Assembly (NCBI GenBank): GCA_020634565.1
Contig: JACKBN010000001.1
Coordinates: forward strand, 434,001 to 498,000
Source: Ardenticatenaceae bacterium
Lineage (GTDB): Bacteria > Chloroflexota > Anaerolineae > Promineifilales > Promineifilaceae
Reading direction: 5' to 3'
DNA: 64,000 nt
In this document: in pieces, positions 1-8,487 of the stretch
How the letters are laid out: each line of letters opens with the position of its first letter
Position numbering within the stretch: position 1 is the stretch's first letter
Notes under the pieces: model-generated
Databases searched by the model: none
What the model was told of the DNA's origin: nothing
Seen by the model: only the letters and a program-made list of their open reading frames with translations
Translations under genes and position numbers: made by a program

Positions 1-267
1 CATCGGCAGCTTGTGGGCATTCGCGTCTGGCAAACGGCCGTCTGAGGTAAACCACACCTCGGCACGGTCCAATGGCATCTCCACGCCGCTGGTAGCCCAA
101 ATTTCGACGGATTCGTTTGGTTGGGGAGCAAACGGCCGTATCGTGTTGTCGTGGCGGAATTGGTGCGCCTGCGCCGCAATGCGCTCACGCACCATCGGCA
201 GCGGAATGTCGCCCGGCGCGGTGGCAATTGCCTCGTTTTCGTCGAATGTGGTTTCTAATTCAGCCAT
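1..267 (-). CDS. N-terminal fragment of an unrecognised protein
   Basis: An open frame runs from an ATG at 265-267 leftward off the window edge (89 codons seen, no stop). The fragment begins MAELETTFDENEAIATAPGD and continues with an EIWATSGVEM stretch and a VWFTSDGR stretch that looks like the edge of a beta-sandwich domain of the kind found in front of carbohydrate-active enzymes. That resemblance is weak and no family can be named. Two ACGGCCGT octamers lie inside the frame (34-41 and near 131), as in most genes here. It is probably transcribed away from the MarR gene upstream of it. Confidence 0.5.
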   Translation of the reverse strand, partial: MAELETTFDENEAIATAPGDIPLPMVRERIAAQAHQFRHDNTIRPFAPQPNESVEIWATSGVEMPLDRAEVWFTSDGRLPDANAHKLPM

Positions 268-383
268 TGATTATTCCCCTCGTAAATGTCGGTCGGATTG
301 GCAATCCGACGTACGATTTTCGTTCTCGATTGACTCAAAAATCCCTGTCCATCATCGTCCGCCCGGCCATGAATGACCCGGCT

Positions 384-812
384 TTAGCCCCCGGCGGTCA
401 CGCCCAACGAAGCCCGCCAACTTGCCAGCAAATCCAGCATTTGCGCCTGCCCGGCTTCATCTATACCAGACAAACTCGCCTGCAACGCAGCCAGATGAGC
501 TACCTGGGCCGCCTCACGTTGGGCCGATCCGGCGCTGGTCAGCACCACCTGCTGCGCCCGTCGGTCGTCGGGGTCGGGCTGGCGCGTGGCCCAGCCCTGC
601 TCAGCCAGATAATCCACAATGCGGGTCATTTTGCTGTTGTCCACCAGCAAACGGCCGCTTAAATCCCCCATGCGCCAGCCGCTGTCCAGTTGCAGCAGCA
701 GCAGCGTGTCGAATTGCTCAGGAGTGAGGTGAAACGGCCGTAATGCCACCGCCATTTCGCCAATCAGCAGCACAAAAATTTCCCGCATGGTTGTAAAAAT
801 CGTTTGTTCCAT
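384..812 (-). CDS. MarR family transcriptional regulator
   Basis: 142 residues, the usual MarR length. A helical dimerisation start (MEQTIFTTMREIFVLLIGEM) is followed by the winged helix: LTPEQFDTLLLLQLDSGWRM, recognition helix region DLSGRLLVDNSKMTRIVDYL, and the wing with the family signature DPDDRRAQQVVLT (residues about 80-92). A C-terminal helix closes the dimer. Such proteins are usually ligand-sensing repressors of nearby drug-export or catabolic genes. No clear operator or target is visible; the partial gene downstream on the same strand, 117 bp away, is the nearest candidate partner. Confidence 0.9.
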   Translation of the reverse strand: MEQTIFTTMREIFVLLIGEMAVALRPFHLTPEQFDTLLLLQLDSGWRMGDLSGRLLVDNSKMTRIVDYLAEQGWATRQPDPDDRRAQQVVLTSAGSAQREAAQVAHLAALQASLSGIDEAGQAQMLDLLASWRASLGVTAGG

Positions 813-865
813 GCGGGAATTATATTTTTATTTAATATATTTGCAAATAAGAATAATTGAGTTTT

Positions 866-925
866 TGCCACAGAAAGCACAGAGAAAAAAGAGGAAAACT
901 CTGTGCTCTCTGTGTGCCCTGTGGC
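866..925. repeat. CACAGAG/CTCTGTG-type intergenic repeat
   Basis: Short words of the form CACAGAG are followed by their inverted form CTCTGTG, giving an imperfect hairpin that ends at the stop codon of the CotH-type gene. The same word family recurs at 9541-9622, 10525-10606, 58019-58086 and 63206-63260, always between genes. Because it sits just after a leftward gene it may act as a 3' hairpin. Confidence 0.7.
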
Positions 926-2500
926 TTACTGCCCTAAAAACGCTTCGGCGGCGGCGACGCGGTTGTTGGTGTGGCTGATGAGTTCTTGAATGGCCTGATC
1001 AAACGCCGCCTGCCCGACATCGGCCACGGCGTACGGCTCGATGAGCGCGGCCAATTCTTCATAGCGTGCCGTCATCGCTTCCGGCTCAAAGACAGTGTGG
1101 ATGGTTTCATCAACATAGTTGACATAAGTTTCATAGTAGTCGGGATTGTCCAGCAGGTAGCGAATCAGCGGCCAATTATCGCCGATGGCGGTCATCTCCA
1201 GGGTCATTTGCGAACGGCCGCCTGATTTCAACGCCTCGTTGTGATCCCACGGAATCCAGGTGAGCTGGCCCGTTGCCAGATCGTTGTACAGATAGTAATT
1301 GTGCGCTGCCCCGCCGTACGTGTCCCAATTTTCAATCACCGTGTTGATGGCCAGCCAGTGCAAAAAGGTATCAACGTCAAACACAGCTTCTAGCTCCGCC
1401 TGCCAAGCTGCCGGATCGCTTTGGCGCAAATCGGAGTGCAGCACGGTGTACAGCGCTTCGATGTCGCTCCAGTCAGCTTCGTCTTCGTTGTTTTCTTTTT
1501 GGAAGCTGTCAGGAATACTTGCAAGCGTGCCTTCGGCCAGGGAAACGGCCGTACCGTCTGCCTCGTAAATGTTGCCATCATCACTGCCAAACACGCGGTC
1601 TACCACCGTGTCGTCAATCACCTCGATCATCGTGTACAGGCCAAAGCTCACCGGCCCTTCGCCGTAATCTACATACAGCTCCACAAATGATGTTTTGGCG
1701 CTGGCCAACCCGGCATCCTCCAGGATATCGGCCGTCACGGTATCGCGTAAAAACGATGCATCGCGGGTGTTGTTGGATAGCGACAACTGCTTGAAGCCGT
1801 AGAAGCGCTGGTTGTCAATTTCGGGATAGTCATCCTCAAATTCGTCGAAATCGAGCTTGAACGGTAGTTCCAACGAACCGCTGGACCAGGCGCCAGACAA
1901 CGATGAGTTACCCTTGAAGCGCACGCCGACATGCGTCCAGGTGTTGCCCTCGAACGTAATTGTGGCCTCGGCCCACATCGGATTTTCGCTGGTGAAATCG
2001 CCGGGCACGCCGCCGCCAAATCCGCCTGGCTGCCCGCCACCGGGACCACCCTGACCCCCTGCCGGCCTTTCCGGAGGCTGAAATTCGCCAGCGTCAGGCG
2101 GTTGAAATTCACCATCTGCCGGTGGCTGGAAATCCGCTGGCAGGCCAGCCAAATTACCATCGCCGGCATTACCACCGCCAGGACCCTGGCCCGTGCCTTG
2201 TTCGCCCAACAATTCGGTCAGATCGGCCAGCATCGCGGCCCAATTTTCGCTGTCGATGGTGATGTCCAGGCGCAGTACCTCATCTTCGGGGAAGACGACC
2301 TCGTAGTTGGGGTCGGCGTCATTGCTGTGGGTGGCTTCGCTCCAGCCAGCGGGGCGAGCCGTTTCCGCAGACTCGGCCTCATTGCTGGTGGTTACGGCCG
2401 TTTCTCCCCCACCATCCACCGCTATCTGGCTTTCTGAGCCGGCTACGTTACAGGCAGCAAGCAGAATGATTAGAAGCAAAAGCACAAATTTCTTGTTCAT
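926..2500 (-). CDS. CotH-kinase-like secreted lipoprotein
   Basis: 524 residues. The start is a lipoprotein signal (MNKKFVLLLLIILLAACN) with lipobox LAAC, so it is predicted to be anchored outside the cytoplasmic membrane. After a Ser/Glu-rich spacer and a low-complexity Gly/Pro/Gln stretch (residues about 105-170) comes the CotH kinase-like domain: VRFKGNSSLSG, FGLYTMIEVIDDTVVDRVFG and the late acidic motif TWIPWDHNEAL. CotH proteins are atypical protein kinases described from spore coats, but similar domains are common in non-spore-formers with unknown roles. It is the last gene of a leftward three-gene operon with DUF4956 and VTC-domain genes, 17 bp after the DUF4956 stop. That trio recurs in other bacteria and suggests a surface-associated, polyphosphate-linked function. 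Confidence 0.88.
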   Translation of the reverse strand: MNKKFVLLLLIILLAACNVAGSESQIAVDGGGETAVTTSNEAESAETARPAGWSEATHSNDADPNYEVVFPEDEVLRLDITIDSENWAAMLADLTELLGEQGTGQGPGGGNAGDGNLAGLPADFQPPADGEFQPPDAGEFQPPERPAGGQGGPGGGQPGGFGGGVPGDFTSENPMWAEATITFEGNTWTHVGVRFKGNSSLSGAWSSGSLELPFKLDFDEFEDDYPEIDNQRFYGFKQLSLSNNTRDASFLRDTVTADILEDAGLASAKTSFVELYVDYGEGPVSFGLYTMIEVIDDTVVDRVFGSDDGNIYEADGTAVSLAEGTLASIPDSFQKENNEDEADWSDIEALYTVLHSDLRQSDPAAWQAELEAVFDVDTFLHWLAINTVIENWDTYGGAAHNYYLYNDLATGQLTWIPWDHNEALKSGGRSQMTLEMTAIGDNWPLIRYLLDNPDYYETYVNYVDETIHTVFEPEAMTARYEELAALIEPYAVADVGQAAFDQAIQELISHTNNRVAAAEAFLGQ

Positions 2501-2517
2501 GTTTATTTCCTGGGTGG

Positions 2518-3165
2518 CTATCTCTCGGGAGAAACGGCCGTTTCCTCAACATGCCCCAAAAACAAGACGTCATCATTCGTCCAGCCGCGCTGGCGGGGAT
2601 CGTCAAAATAAATTTTGATGTCCGCTACATCCTTGAGAAAGTTGATATTGCCAATTTCAAAACGCTTAACCGGCAGCCCCGTCCGCTCGCGCAAATCATC
2701 CAGCAGCAAATTATGGTTTTCCGGCCGAATCAGGTCAATGCGCTCATACGTGATGCGCTGCGACTGCTCATAATGAAAGCCCCAACCCTGTTCCAGAACA
2801 TACAAAACAGCCACAATGGCCACATTCACAATCAGCAAAGAGCTCCAGGCCGAATTAGCCACCAAGCCAGAGTTAATTACTGGCAAGCCAATCAGCACAA
2901 ACAGGTAGGTCATATCGCGAGCGGGCATCGGGCTGGTCCGGTAACGCAGCACCGAAAAAATGGCAAATAAACCAAAACCAGCCCCGACGCTTAAATCGAT
3001 GGTGGTCAACAAACTCATCACAAAAAAGATGATGGTGTTGAAGGCCAAAAAGGTGAAAACATAGTTTTTGTTTTGCCGCACTGGATAATAAATGAAGCGC
3101 ACAATCAGGAGCGCGATAGCTAAATTGGCCACAAAGCCGGTGAGTAAATTAATTGATGTAAGCAT
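2518..3165 (-). CDS. DUF4956 membrane protein
   Basis: 215 residues. The first half holds four hydrophobic segments (LLTGFVANLAIALLIVRFIY, then FTFLAFNTIIFFVMSLLTT, a VGAGFGLFAIFSVLRYRTSP turn, and LFVLIGLPVINSGLVA with LLIVNVAIVAVLYVL). The second half is a soluble domain (YERIDLIRPENHNLLLDDLRERTGLPVKRFEIGNI) typical of DUF4956. Its start overlaps the end of the upstream VTC-domain gene by 17 bp, so the two are translationally coupled. In this gene arrangement it is thought to be the membrane partner of the VTC-like polymerase; that role is inferred from context only. Confidence 0.85.
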   Translation of the reverse strand: MLTSINLLTGFVANLAIALLIVRFIYYPVRQNKNYVFTFLAFNTIIFFVMSLLTTIDLSVGAGFGLFAIFSVLRYRTSPMPARDMTYLFVLIGLPVINSGLVANSAWSSLLIVNVAIVAVLYVLEQGWGFHYEQSQRITYERIDLIRPENHNLLLDDLRERTGLPVKRFEIGNINFLKDVADIKIYFDDPRQRGWTNDDVLFLGHVEETAVSPER

Positions 3166-3952
3166 AAGGTTGTCCTTGGGCCAGTTTTTCTACCAACCGC
3201 AGTTTTGGTTTGAAATTATTTTGTTTCAGGTCAGGATAAAGCAGGCTGCTGCCCACGCAGTATTTGCTAAAGCTGGTTGAGCGTATGCCAAACTGCCGCA
3301 GCAAATTGACCATGTCAGATTTTTGGGAGAAGCCAGCTTGCTTTACCTCTATAATGACCATATGAGGCAAGTGCACCGCGTCGTCATCCCAAACAAAGCG
3401 AAGATTGAGATCGATTGTCACGCGCTCCTGGCGAACCCGGCTCACCAGGGTGACGCGGTCGTATTCCACCCACAATTTGGGCTCCAATTCTGTGGGGTCA
3501 AAGGGGTAAGATTGTTGCAGGAATACGGCCGTTTCTTCCTCAATTTCATCCGCTAAAACCGGCGTTTGCAGGCGCCGCTTGATGGTGCGGCCTTTGTTCG
3601 TCTTGTGTTTCACTTCCATAAAAGCCAGCTGCGAATCCACATACTCCCGCGACCGCACCTTGTACCGGTTCAACATTCCTGCATGGTGCCGACGATACAA
3701 GTCAAAGTCGGCCGAATCAAAATAAAGCGTGCGATAATGGCTCATGCGGCTGCCCTGAACCTCTAACGTGGCATAAGACGTGATCAGTTCAGTCATGATC
3801 GGTCGCAGTGCATCCAGCGAGAGGACATACTTGGTATCGGTGCGGTTTAGCAGCGCTACCCGTCCCATCTCTGCTAAGGAAATTGGCGTGTATTGTTCTA
3901 GATCTAACTTGGGCAGACCCAGACAGCAGTTGAGGCCAACAGTGTTTAACAT
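3149..3952 (-). CDS. VTC-domain (polyphosphate polymerase-like) protein
   Basis: 267 residues. It matches the tunnel-type triphosphate/VTC fold: RTDTKYVLS near residue 37, YRTLYFDSADFDLY, RYKVRSREY, and the basic strand FMEVKHKTNKGRTIKRRLQ. These Lys/Arg/Glu residues line the catalytic tunnel in yeast Vtc4, which makes polyphosphate from ATP. There is no SPX domain or membrane segment, so membrane attachment would come from the DUF4956 protein encoded next. It is the first gene of the leftward operon VTC-DUF4956-CotH. Polyphosphate synthesis is a family-based inference. Confidence 0.85.
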   Translation of the reverse strand: MLNTVGLNCCLGLPKLDLEQYTPISLAEMGRVALLNRTDTKYVLSLDALRPIMTELITSYATLEVQGSRMSHYRTLYFDSADFDLYRRHHAGMLNRYKVRSREYVDSQLAFMEVKHKTNKGRTIKRRLQTPVLADEIEEETAVFLQQSYPFDPTELEPKLWVEYDRVTLVSRVRQERVTIDLNLRFVWDDDAVHLPHMVIIEVKQAGFSQKSDMVNLLRQFGIRSTSFSKYCVGSSLLYPDLKQNNFKPKLRLVEKLAQGQPYAYIN

Positions 3953-4242
3953 GTCTCTTATCTCCGATAAAGTTGGTTAAGCTTGCGTGGGAAAGCGTAG
4001 AATAGTTCTATTTAGTCAAAATATAGAAGTTGTTAAGTTCTTATGAAGATTGGCGTCAAATTGGCCCTTAAAAATTTTGTTTTTTTAAGATTGGTAACGG
4101 CCGTTTGTGTTATACTTGCTTACTATGTGGGGTATTACAACAATACTGTACATTAATTTGAGCTTAACCTCCTCAAACAACAAGAAAATCTGTGTAATCT
4201 GCGAAATCTGTGGATAGTTATTTCAAGGGAAATTTGTCCAAC
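3953..4242. other. Divergent intergenic region between VTC operon and dnaE
   Basis: AT-rich spacer that must contain promoters for both directions. A plausible rightward -10 TATACT lies near 4112-4117, downstream of an ACGGCCGT copy; no well-spaced -35 is evident. Near 4190 the CTGTG..CTGTGG words of the CACAGAG repeat family run into the dnaE start region. No gene is seen. Confidence 0.45.
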
Positions 4243-6483
4243 ATGTGTGAAAACCACAACCAGTTTGTTCATCTCCATTGCCACAGCGAATACTCTCTGC
4301 TTGATGGCCTGAGCCGGGTTAACGACCTGGTCGCCCGGGCGGCGGAACTAGACCAACCCGCCATCGCCCTCACTGACCACGGCGCCATGTACGGCACCAT
4401 GCCCTTCTACCGCGCCGCCAAAGCCGCGGGCGTCAAGCCAATCATAGGCGTGGAAACTTACCTGGCCCAGCGCACCATGGCTGACAAAGATCCTCAGCTG
4501 GACAAAACCCGCTTCCACATGCTGCTGCTGGCCGAAAATCAAACTGGTTATCTCAATCTGCTACAAATTGCCAGCGCTTCCCAGCTGGACGGCTACTACT
4601 ACAAACCGCGCATCGACCGCGCCTTTATGGCCAGCCACAAAGATGGCCTCATCGCCACAACTGGCTGTATGGCCGCCGAAATTCCGCGCGCCCTGGGCGA
4701 CCATAACCCCAAGCTGGCCAAAAAACTGATGGGCGAGTACCTGGACATTTTTGGCAAAGATCGCCTCTTCATCGAGCTGCAAGAACACACCATTCCCGAA
4801 CTCACGGAGATCAACAAGCAGCTCATCGAGATGGCCCCCCATTTTGGCCTGGAAAATAACTTACTGGCCACCAACGACGTGCACTATACGCTCGCCAGCG
4901 ATGCCGATCCGCACGAAGTGCTGCTCTGCATCCAGACCGGTTCCACGGTCAACGCGCCCAAATTAACCTTCTCCGACAAAGAGTATTATGTCAAGTCTCG
5001 CGATGAGATGTTCCAACTCTTCAAGCGCAATGGGTACAAAGAGGAGCACATCCTCAATTCGTTGATGAACAGTCTGCGCATTGTGGAAATGTGCAATGTC
5101 AGCCTGGATTCCAAAGGGTACCACCTGCCCGAATTTGACGTACCTGCCGGGCACGATCCACACTCTTACCTGCACGAACTGTGCGAGAAAGGGCTCGTCT
5201 GGCGCTACGGGGCCGATCGCGCCGAAAATGATGAGGACCTACGCGCCCGCATGAAGCATGAGCTAAACATCATCAGCCGCATGGGGTTTGAGACGTACTT
5301 CCTCATCGTGTGGGATTTGTGCGAATGGGCCGCTCGCACCGACGAATGGTGGGAACAACACAAAGACCCATTCCCGTACGACGACTACAACCAGTGGAAA
5401 GAAAACGATATTTGGTGGAACGTGCGTGGTTCCGGCGCTGGCTCCGTGGTGGCCTACACGCTGGGCATCACCAGCATCGACCCGCTGGCCAACGGCCTCA
5501 TTTTTGAGCGTTTCCTCAATCCGGGGCGGGTTTCCATGCCCGATATCGACCTGGATTATCCGGACGATGTGCGGCATTGGATGGTCGCCTACTCCAAACG
5601 GCGCTATGGCTCCGAAAAAGTCGCGCAAATCATTACCTTCGGAACGTTGGGCGCGCGCGCGGCCATCCGCGATGTGGGGCGCGCCATGGACATGCCGCTG
5701 GAAGAAGTAGACGTGATTGCCCGCATGGTGCCCGCTATCCCTGGCAAACCCGTCAAAATTGAAAACGTGCTGGATAAAGAGCATGAGTTTTACTCAAACG
5801 AGCTGGAGCAGAAGTACAAGGGAGAAACGGCCGTACGCGATCTCCTCGACACTGCCCGCAATTTAGAGGGGGTGGCTCGCCATGCTTCCAGTCACGCCGC
5901 CGGGGTTATCATCTCTGACCGGCCGCTGCATGAATATGTACCGCTTAACAAACCAACCAGCGGCGATGAAGGGCTGGGCGGCGTGGACCGCGTCACCCAA
6001 TGGCCGATGGAAATTGTAGAATCGATCGGTCTGCTAAAAGTGGACTTTTTGGGGCTGAGCACCCTCACCGTGATGCGCCAGGTGGCCCGCCTGATTGAAG
6101 ACCGGTACGGCATCGCCTACACCATGGACAACATCCCCTACGACGAGGGGCATGTAGGACCAGACCCCACCAAAAAGCCGGAAATCCTGTTTGACATGCT
6201 GGGGCGCGGCGACGTGGCCGGGGTATTCCAGGTGGAAGGCGCGGGCATGCGCCGCCTGATGATGGAAATGAAGCCGCGTCGCTTCGACCATATCATCGCC
6301 GCCATTTCGCTGTACCGTCCCTGGCCCGATGGAAAATATTCCCGAGTACATCCGCCGCATGCACTCGGCCATCTACGACAACAAGGACGTGGTGGAATAC
6401 CACACGCCCGCTCTGGAACCGATCCTGAAGGACACCTACGGCATTTTGGTGTACCAGGAACAAATCATCCGCATTGCCTCTGA
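4243..6483 (+). CDS. dnaE: DNA polymerase III alpha subunit, N-terminal part (frameshifted)
   Basis: Start chosen at the ATG at 4243 (MCENHNQFVHLHCHSEYS), 14 bases after AAGGGA; an upstream in-frame GTG at 4210 is less likely. The PHP domain opens at once (HLHCHSEYSLLDG, ALTDHGAMYGT), and the polymerase core carries the acidic catalytic motif MPDIDLDYPD (D434, D436) and SSHAAGVIISD. The frame agrees with DnaE up to AAISLYRP (base 6321), then goes out of register: one extra T at 6322 turns the expected YRPGPMENIPEYI into YRPWPDGK, and about 54 nonsense residues follow to 6483. The rest of the enzyme is in the +1 frame from 6329. DnaE is essential, so a sequencing error, a mutant second copy or ribosomal slippage on CCC-T all have to be considered. 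Confidence 0.9.
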   Translation: MCENHNQFVHLHCHSEYSLLDGLSRVNDLVARAAELDQPAIALTDHGAMYGTMPFYRAAKAAGVKPIIGVETYLAQRTMADKDPQLDKTRFHMLLLAENQTGYLNLLQIASASQLDGYYYKPRIDRAFMASHKDGLIATTGCMAAEIPRALGDHNPKLAKKLMGEYLDIFGKDRLFIELQEHTIPELTEINKQLIEMAPHFGLENNLLATNDVHYTLASDADPHEVLLCIQTGSTVNAPKLTFSDKEYYVKSRDEMFQLFKRNGYKEEHILNSLMNSLRIVEMCNVSLDSKGYHLPEFDVPAGHDPHSYLHELCEKGLVWRYGADRAENDEDLRARMKHELNIISRMGFETYFLIVWDLCEWAARTDEWWEQHKDPFPYDDYNQWKENDIWWNVRGSGAGSVVAYTLGITSIDPLANGLIFERFLNPGRVSMPDIDLDYPDDVRHWMVAYSKRRYGSEKVAQIITFGTLGARAAIRDVGRAMDMPLEEVDVIARMVPAIPGKPVKIENVLDKEHEFYSNELEQKYKGETAVRDLLDTARNLEGVARHASSHAAGVIISDRPLHEYVPLNKPTSGDEGLGGVDRVTQWPMEIVESIGLLKVDFLGLSTLTVMRQVARLIEDRYGIAYTMDNIPYDEGHVGPDPTKKPEILFDMLGRGDVAGVFQVEGAGMRRLMMEMKPRRFDHIIAAISLYRPWPDGKYSRVHPPHALGHLRQQGRGGIPHARSGTDPEGHLRHFGVPGTNHPHCL

Positions 6484-8269
6484 CCTGGCCGGGTACGAGC
6501 CGGGCGAGGCGGATATGATCCGCAAGGCCGTTTCTAAAAAGAAGCGGGATTTGATGGACAAACATCGCTCCCAATTTACCGATGGGGCGATGGCCCGTGG
6601 TTTAAGCCGTGAAGTGTGTGAAGCCATTTGGGGCGATATTGAGTTTTTCGCCCGCTATGGCTTCAACAAGGCGCACGCGGCCGATTATGCGAAGGTGACC
6701 TGCCAGACGGCGTTTCTAAAGGCGCACTATCCAGTCGAATACCTCACCGCCATGCTCTCGGTGGAACGGGACAACACGGAAAAGGTGCGTCGTTACTTTG
6801 CCGAGGCCAAGAATCTGGGCATCGACGTGGGTCCGCCGGACATCAACACTTCGGGGCTGGACTTTACAATTGAAGATGGCGGCGAACGGCCGTTAATCCG
6901 CTTTGGTCTCGGTGCCATCAAAAATGCCGGGGCGGCTGCTCTCATGACCATCATCGAAGAGCGCGAGGCCAACGGCCCATTCAAAAGCCTGCAAGAGTTG
7001 TGCAAGCGGGTCGATTTGAAGCGGGTGGGAAAACGGCCGCTTGAATACATGGCCAAAGGACGGGTATTCGACGCCTGGGGCACGCCCGTACAGTTTGTCG
7101 ATGCGCTGGACCGCATTGTCAACTTTAGCAGCAGCGAGCACGCCACTGCTTCCACCGGGCAAATGAGCCTGTTTGGCGGCGCATCCAGCGCCCCAGCCAT
7201 CAAAGTTGCCGTGGATCTGCTGCATGATCCCAAACAAATCAAACCCGCTATCAAGCACAAAGAGCTGCTGGAGTGGGAAAAAGAAGCATTAGGTGTCCAT
7301 GTGTCCGAACATCCATTAGAACGGCCGTTGTCCCTCTTACAACCCCGCACCAACGCCACCATCGGCGACATTGACGCCAACTGGAACGGCAAACAGGTGC
7401 GGCTGGCAGGCATGATTAGCACCCTGCGCACGCTCACCACCAAAAAGGGTGACCCGATGGCCTTTGCCACCCTGGAAGATTTGGAAGGCAAGATGGACCT
7501 GGTGCTGTTCCCGCGCACCTGGCAAGCGTGCCGCGATAATGTCGCCGTTGACCAGGTGATGCTTGTCACGGGCAAGGTGCAGGTGAAGGGCGAGGATATC
7601 AACCTGATTGTGGATCGTGTCGAAACGAATCTGGAGATTGCTCAGGATGCCGATGCCACCCGGCGGCCTGCCGCCCCCGCGCCAAAACCCGCTGCCGCAG
7701 AACCGGCACCTGTCATGAAAACGGCCGTTCCGCCCAAGGCCAACGGCAACGGTAATGGGAATGGCAACGGGCACAACCACATATCGCCACCGCCGCCGCC
7801 AACCTTTGTTGCTGAGCCCAAACCCGTCTTCCAGCAGGCCGCAACGCCAGAAGTTGAAGTTGCTGGTGGCAACTTTGTTCCGCCCCCACCGCCCAACTTC
7901 GATGACGATTCAGAAGCGCGGCCCATCACCTCACCTGCGCCAGCCGCACCACCGGTAATGAGCAATGGCAATGGAGCGGTAGCAGAAGCTCCGCCACAAA
8001 AGCCGCTGGTTAGCCCTGCACCCATGCGCCCCAGCAACGGCGTGCATAAAACGGTCATCGTGGAAGTGCGACCGGTGGGGAATTGGCAAGAAGCCTGCCG
8101 CCGCGCCCTGCGCAAAGTGAATGAGTATGAGGGAGATGATGGGCTCACCATCGTTATTAGCGGCCAAAAGCTGAAGATGGATTTCCCGAACGGCCGTACC
8201 CGCAGCTGCCCCGAACTTCTGGAAACGCTGCGCACCATCCCCGGCATTGCCAAGGTGCACAGTAGGTAG
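6329..8269 (+). CDS. dnaE: DNA polymerase III alpha subunit, C-terminal part (frameshifted)
   Basis: The frame restored by skipping base 6322 continues the polymerase: GPMENIPEYIRRMHS, HTPALEPILKDTYGILVYQEQI, GFNKAHAADYAKVTCQTAFLKAHYP (fingers and tau-binding side), a tandem helix-hairpin-helix region, then the OB fold (VRLAGMISTLRTLTTKKGDPMAF). Joined to the first part the protein would be about 1341 residues, longer than the usual 1150-1200. The excess is an Asn/Gly then Pro-rich linker (about 7735-7990) and a small C-terminal domain (TVIVEVRPVGNWQEACRRAL to the end). The ATG at 6329 is internal to the true protein and has no good ribosome site. Two terminator-like hairpins follow. Confidence 0.9.
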   Translation: MENIPEYIRRMHSAIYDNKDVVEYHTPALEPILKDTYGILVYQEQIIRIASDLAGYEPGEADMIRKAVSKKKRDLMDKHRSQFTDGAMARGLSREVCEAIWGDIEFFARYGFNKAHAADYAKVTCQTAFLKAHYPVEYLTAMLSVERDNTEKVRRYFAEAKNLGIDVGPPDINTSGLDFTIEDGGERPLIRFGLGAIKNAGAAALMTIIEEREANGPFKSLQELCKRVDLKRVGKRPLEYMAKGRVFDAWGTPVQFVDALDRIVNFSSSEHATASTGQMSLFGGASSAPAIKVAVDLLHDPKQIKPAIKHKELLEWEKEALGVHVSEHPLERPLSLLQPRTNATIGDIDANWNGKQVRLAGMISTLRTLTTKKGDPMAFATLEDLEGKMDLVLFPRTWQACRDNVAVDQVMLVTGKVQVKGEDINLIVDRVETNLEIAQDADATRRPAAPAPKPAAAEPAPVMKTAVPPKANGNGNGNGNGHNHISPPPPPTFVAEPKPVFQQAATPEVEVAGGNFVPPPPPNFDDDSEARPITSPAPAAPPVMSNGNGAVAEAPPQKPLVSPAPMRPSNGVHKTVIVEVRPVGNWQEACRRALRKVNEYEGDDGLTIVISGQKLKMDFPNGRTRSCPELLETLRTIPGIAKVHSR

Positions 8270-8319
8270 ACAATACAATATCCCAAAGCTTACAGAAAAG
8301 TTACAGAAATGTCACCGTA

Positions 8320-8348
8320 TTGACACCGAAATAACTCTATGCTACACT
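8320..8348 (+). promoter_or_regulatory. Strong sigma-70-type promoter downstream of dnaE
   Basis: TTGACA (8320-8325) is separated by exactly 17 bases from TACACT (8343-8348). This is one of the best promoter matches in the window, yet no rightward protein gene follows; a terminator hairpin begins 64 bases later. It therefore may drive a short RNA. Confidence 0.6.
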
Positions 8349-8354
8349 GATTGT

Positions 8355-8450
8355 GTACTTCCTCTTCTCAATACCTTCTGTCTGTAATTGGTCAGTGGCT
8401 ATTGGGAAATCGGGCGGGGTTTCGTGGGGTTTCCCCGCCCATCTATTTTT
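8355..8450 (+). ncRNA. Candidate small RNA (about 95 nt)
   Basis: Defined by the promoter at 8320-8348 and the GC-rich terminator hairpin at 8412-8440 followed by a T-rich tract. The predicted transcript contains no open frame with a ribosome site and no ACGGCCGT. No known RNA family is recognised. Alternatively the promoter is fortuitous and the hairpin only ends dnaE transcription. Confidence 0.35.
8412..8450 (+). terminator. Intrinsic terminator after dnaE / candidate small RNA
   Basis: Perfect 8-bp stem GGGCGGGG (8412-8419) with CCCCGCCC (8433-8440), followed by ATCTATTTTTCT. Confidence 0.8.
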
Positions 8451-8457
8451 CTAGGGG

Positions 8458-8487
8458 GACTCGTTCGGAGTGAACGGGTCTTTTTTT
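8458..8487 (+). terminator. Second intrinsic terminator, tail-to-tail with the M19 gene
   Basis: Stem GACTCGTTC / GAACGGGTC (one G-T pair, loop GGAGT) followed by seven T at 8481-8487. The T tract overlaps the last codon of the leftward gene ending at 8486. Confidence 0.75.

Noticed and set aside
6322..6483. 54-residue tail of the first dnaE frame as real sequence
   Set aside because: Out-of-frame translation after the inserted base; the conserved sequence continues in the other frame.
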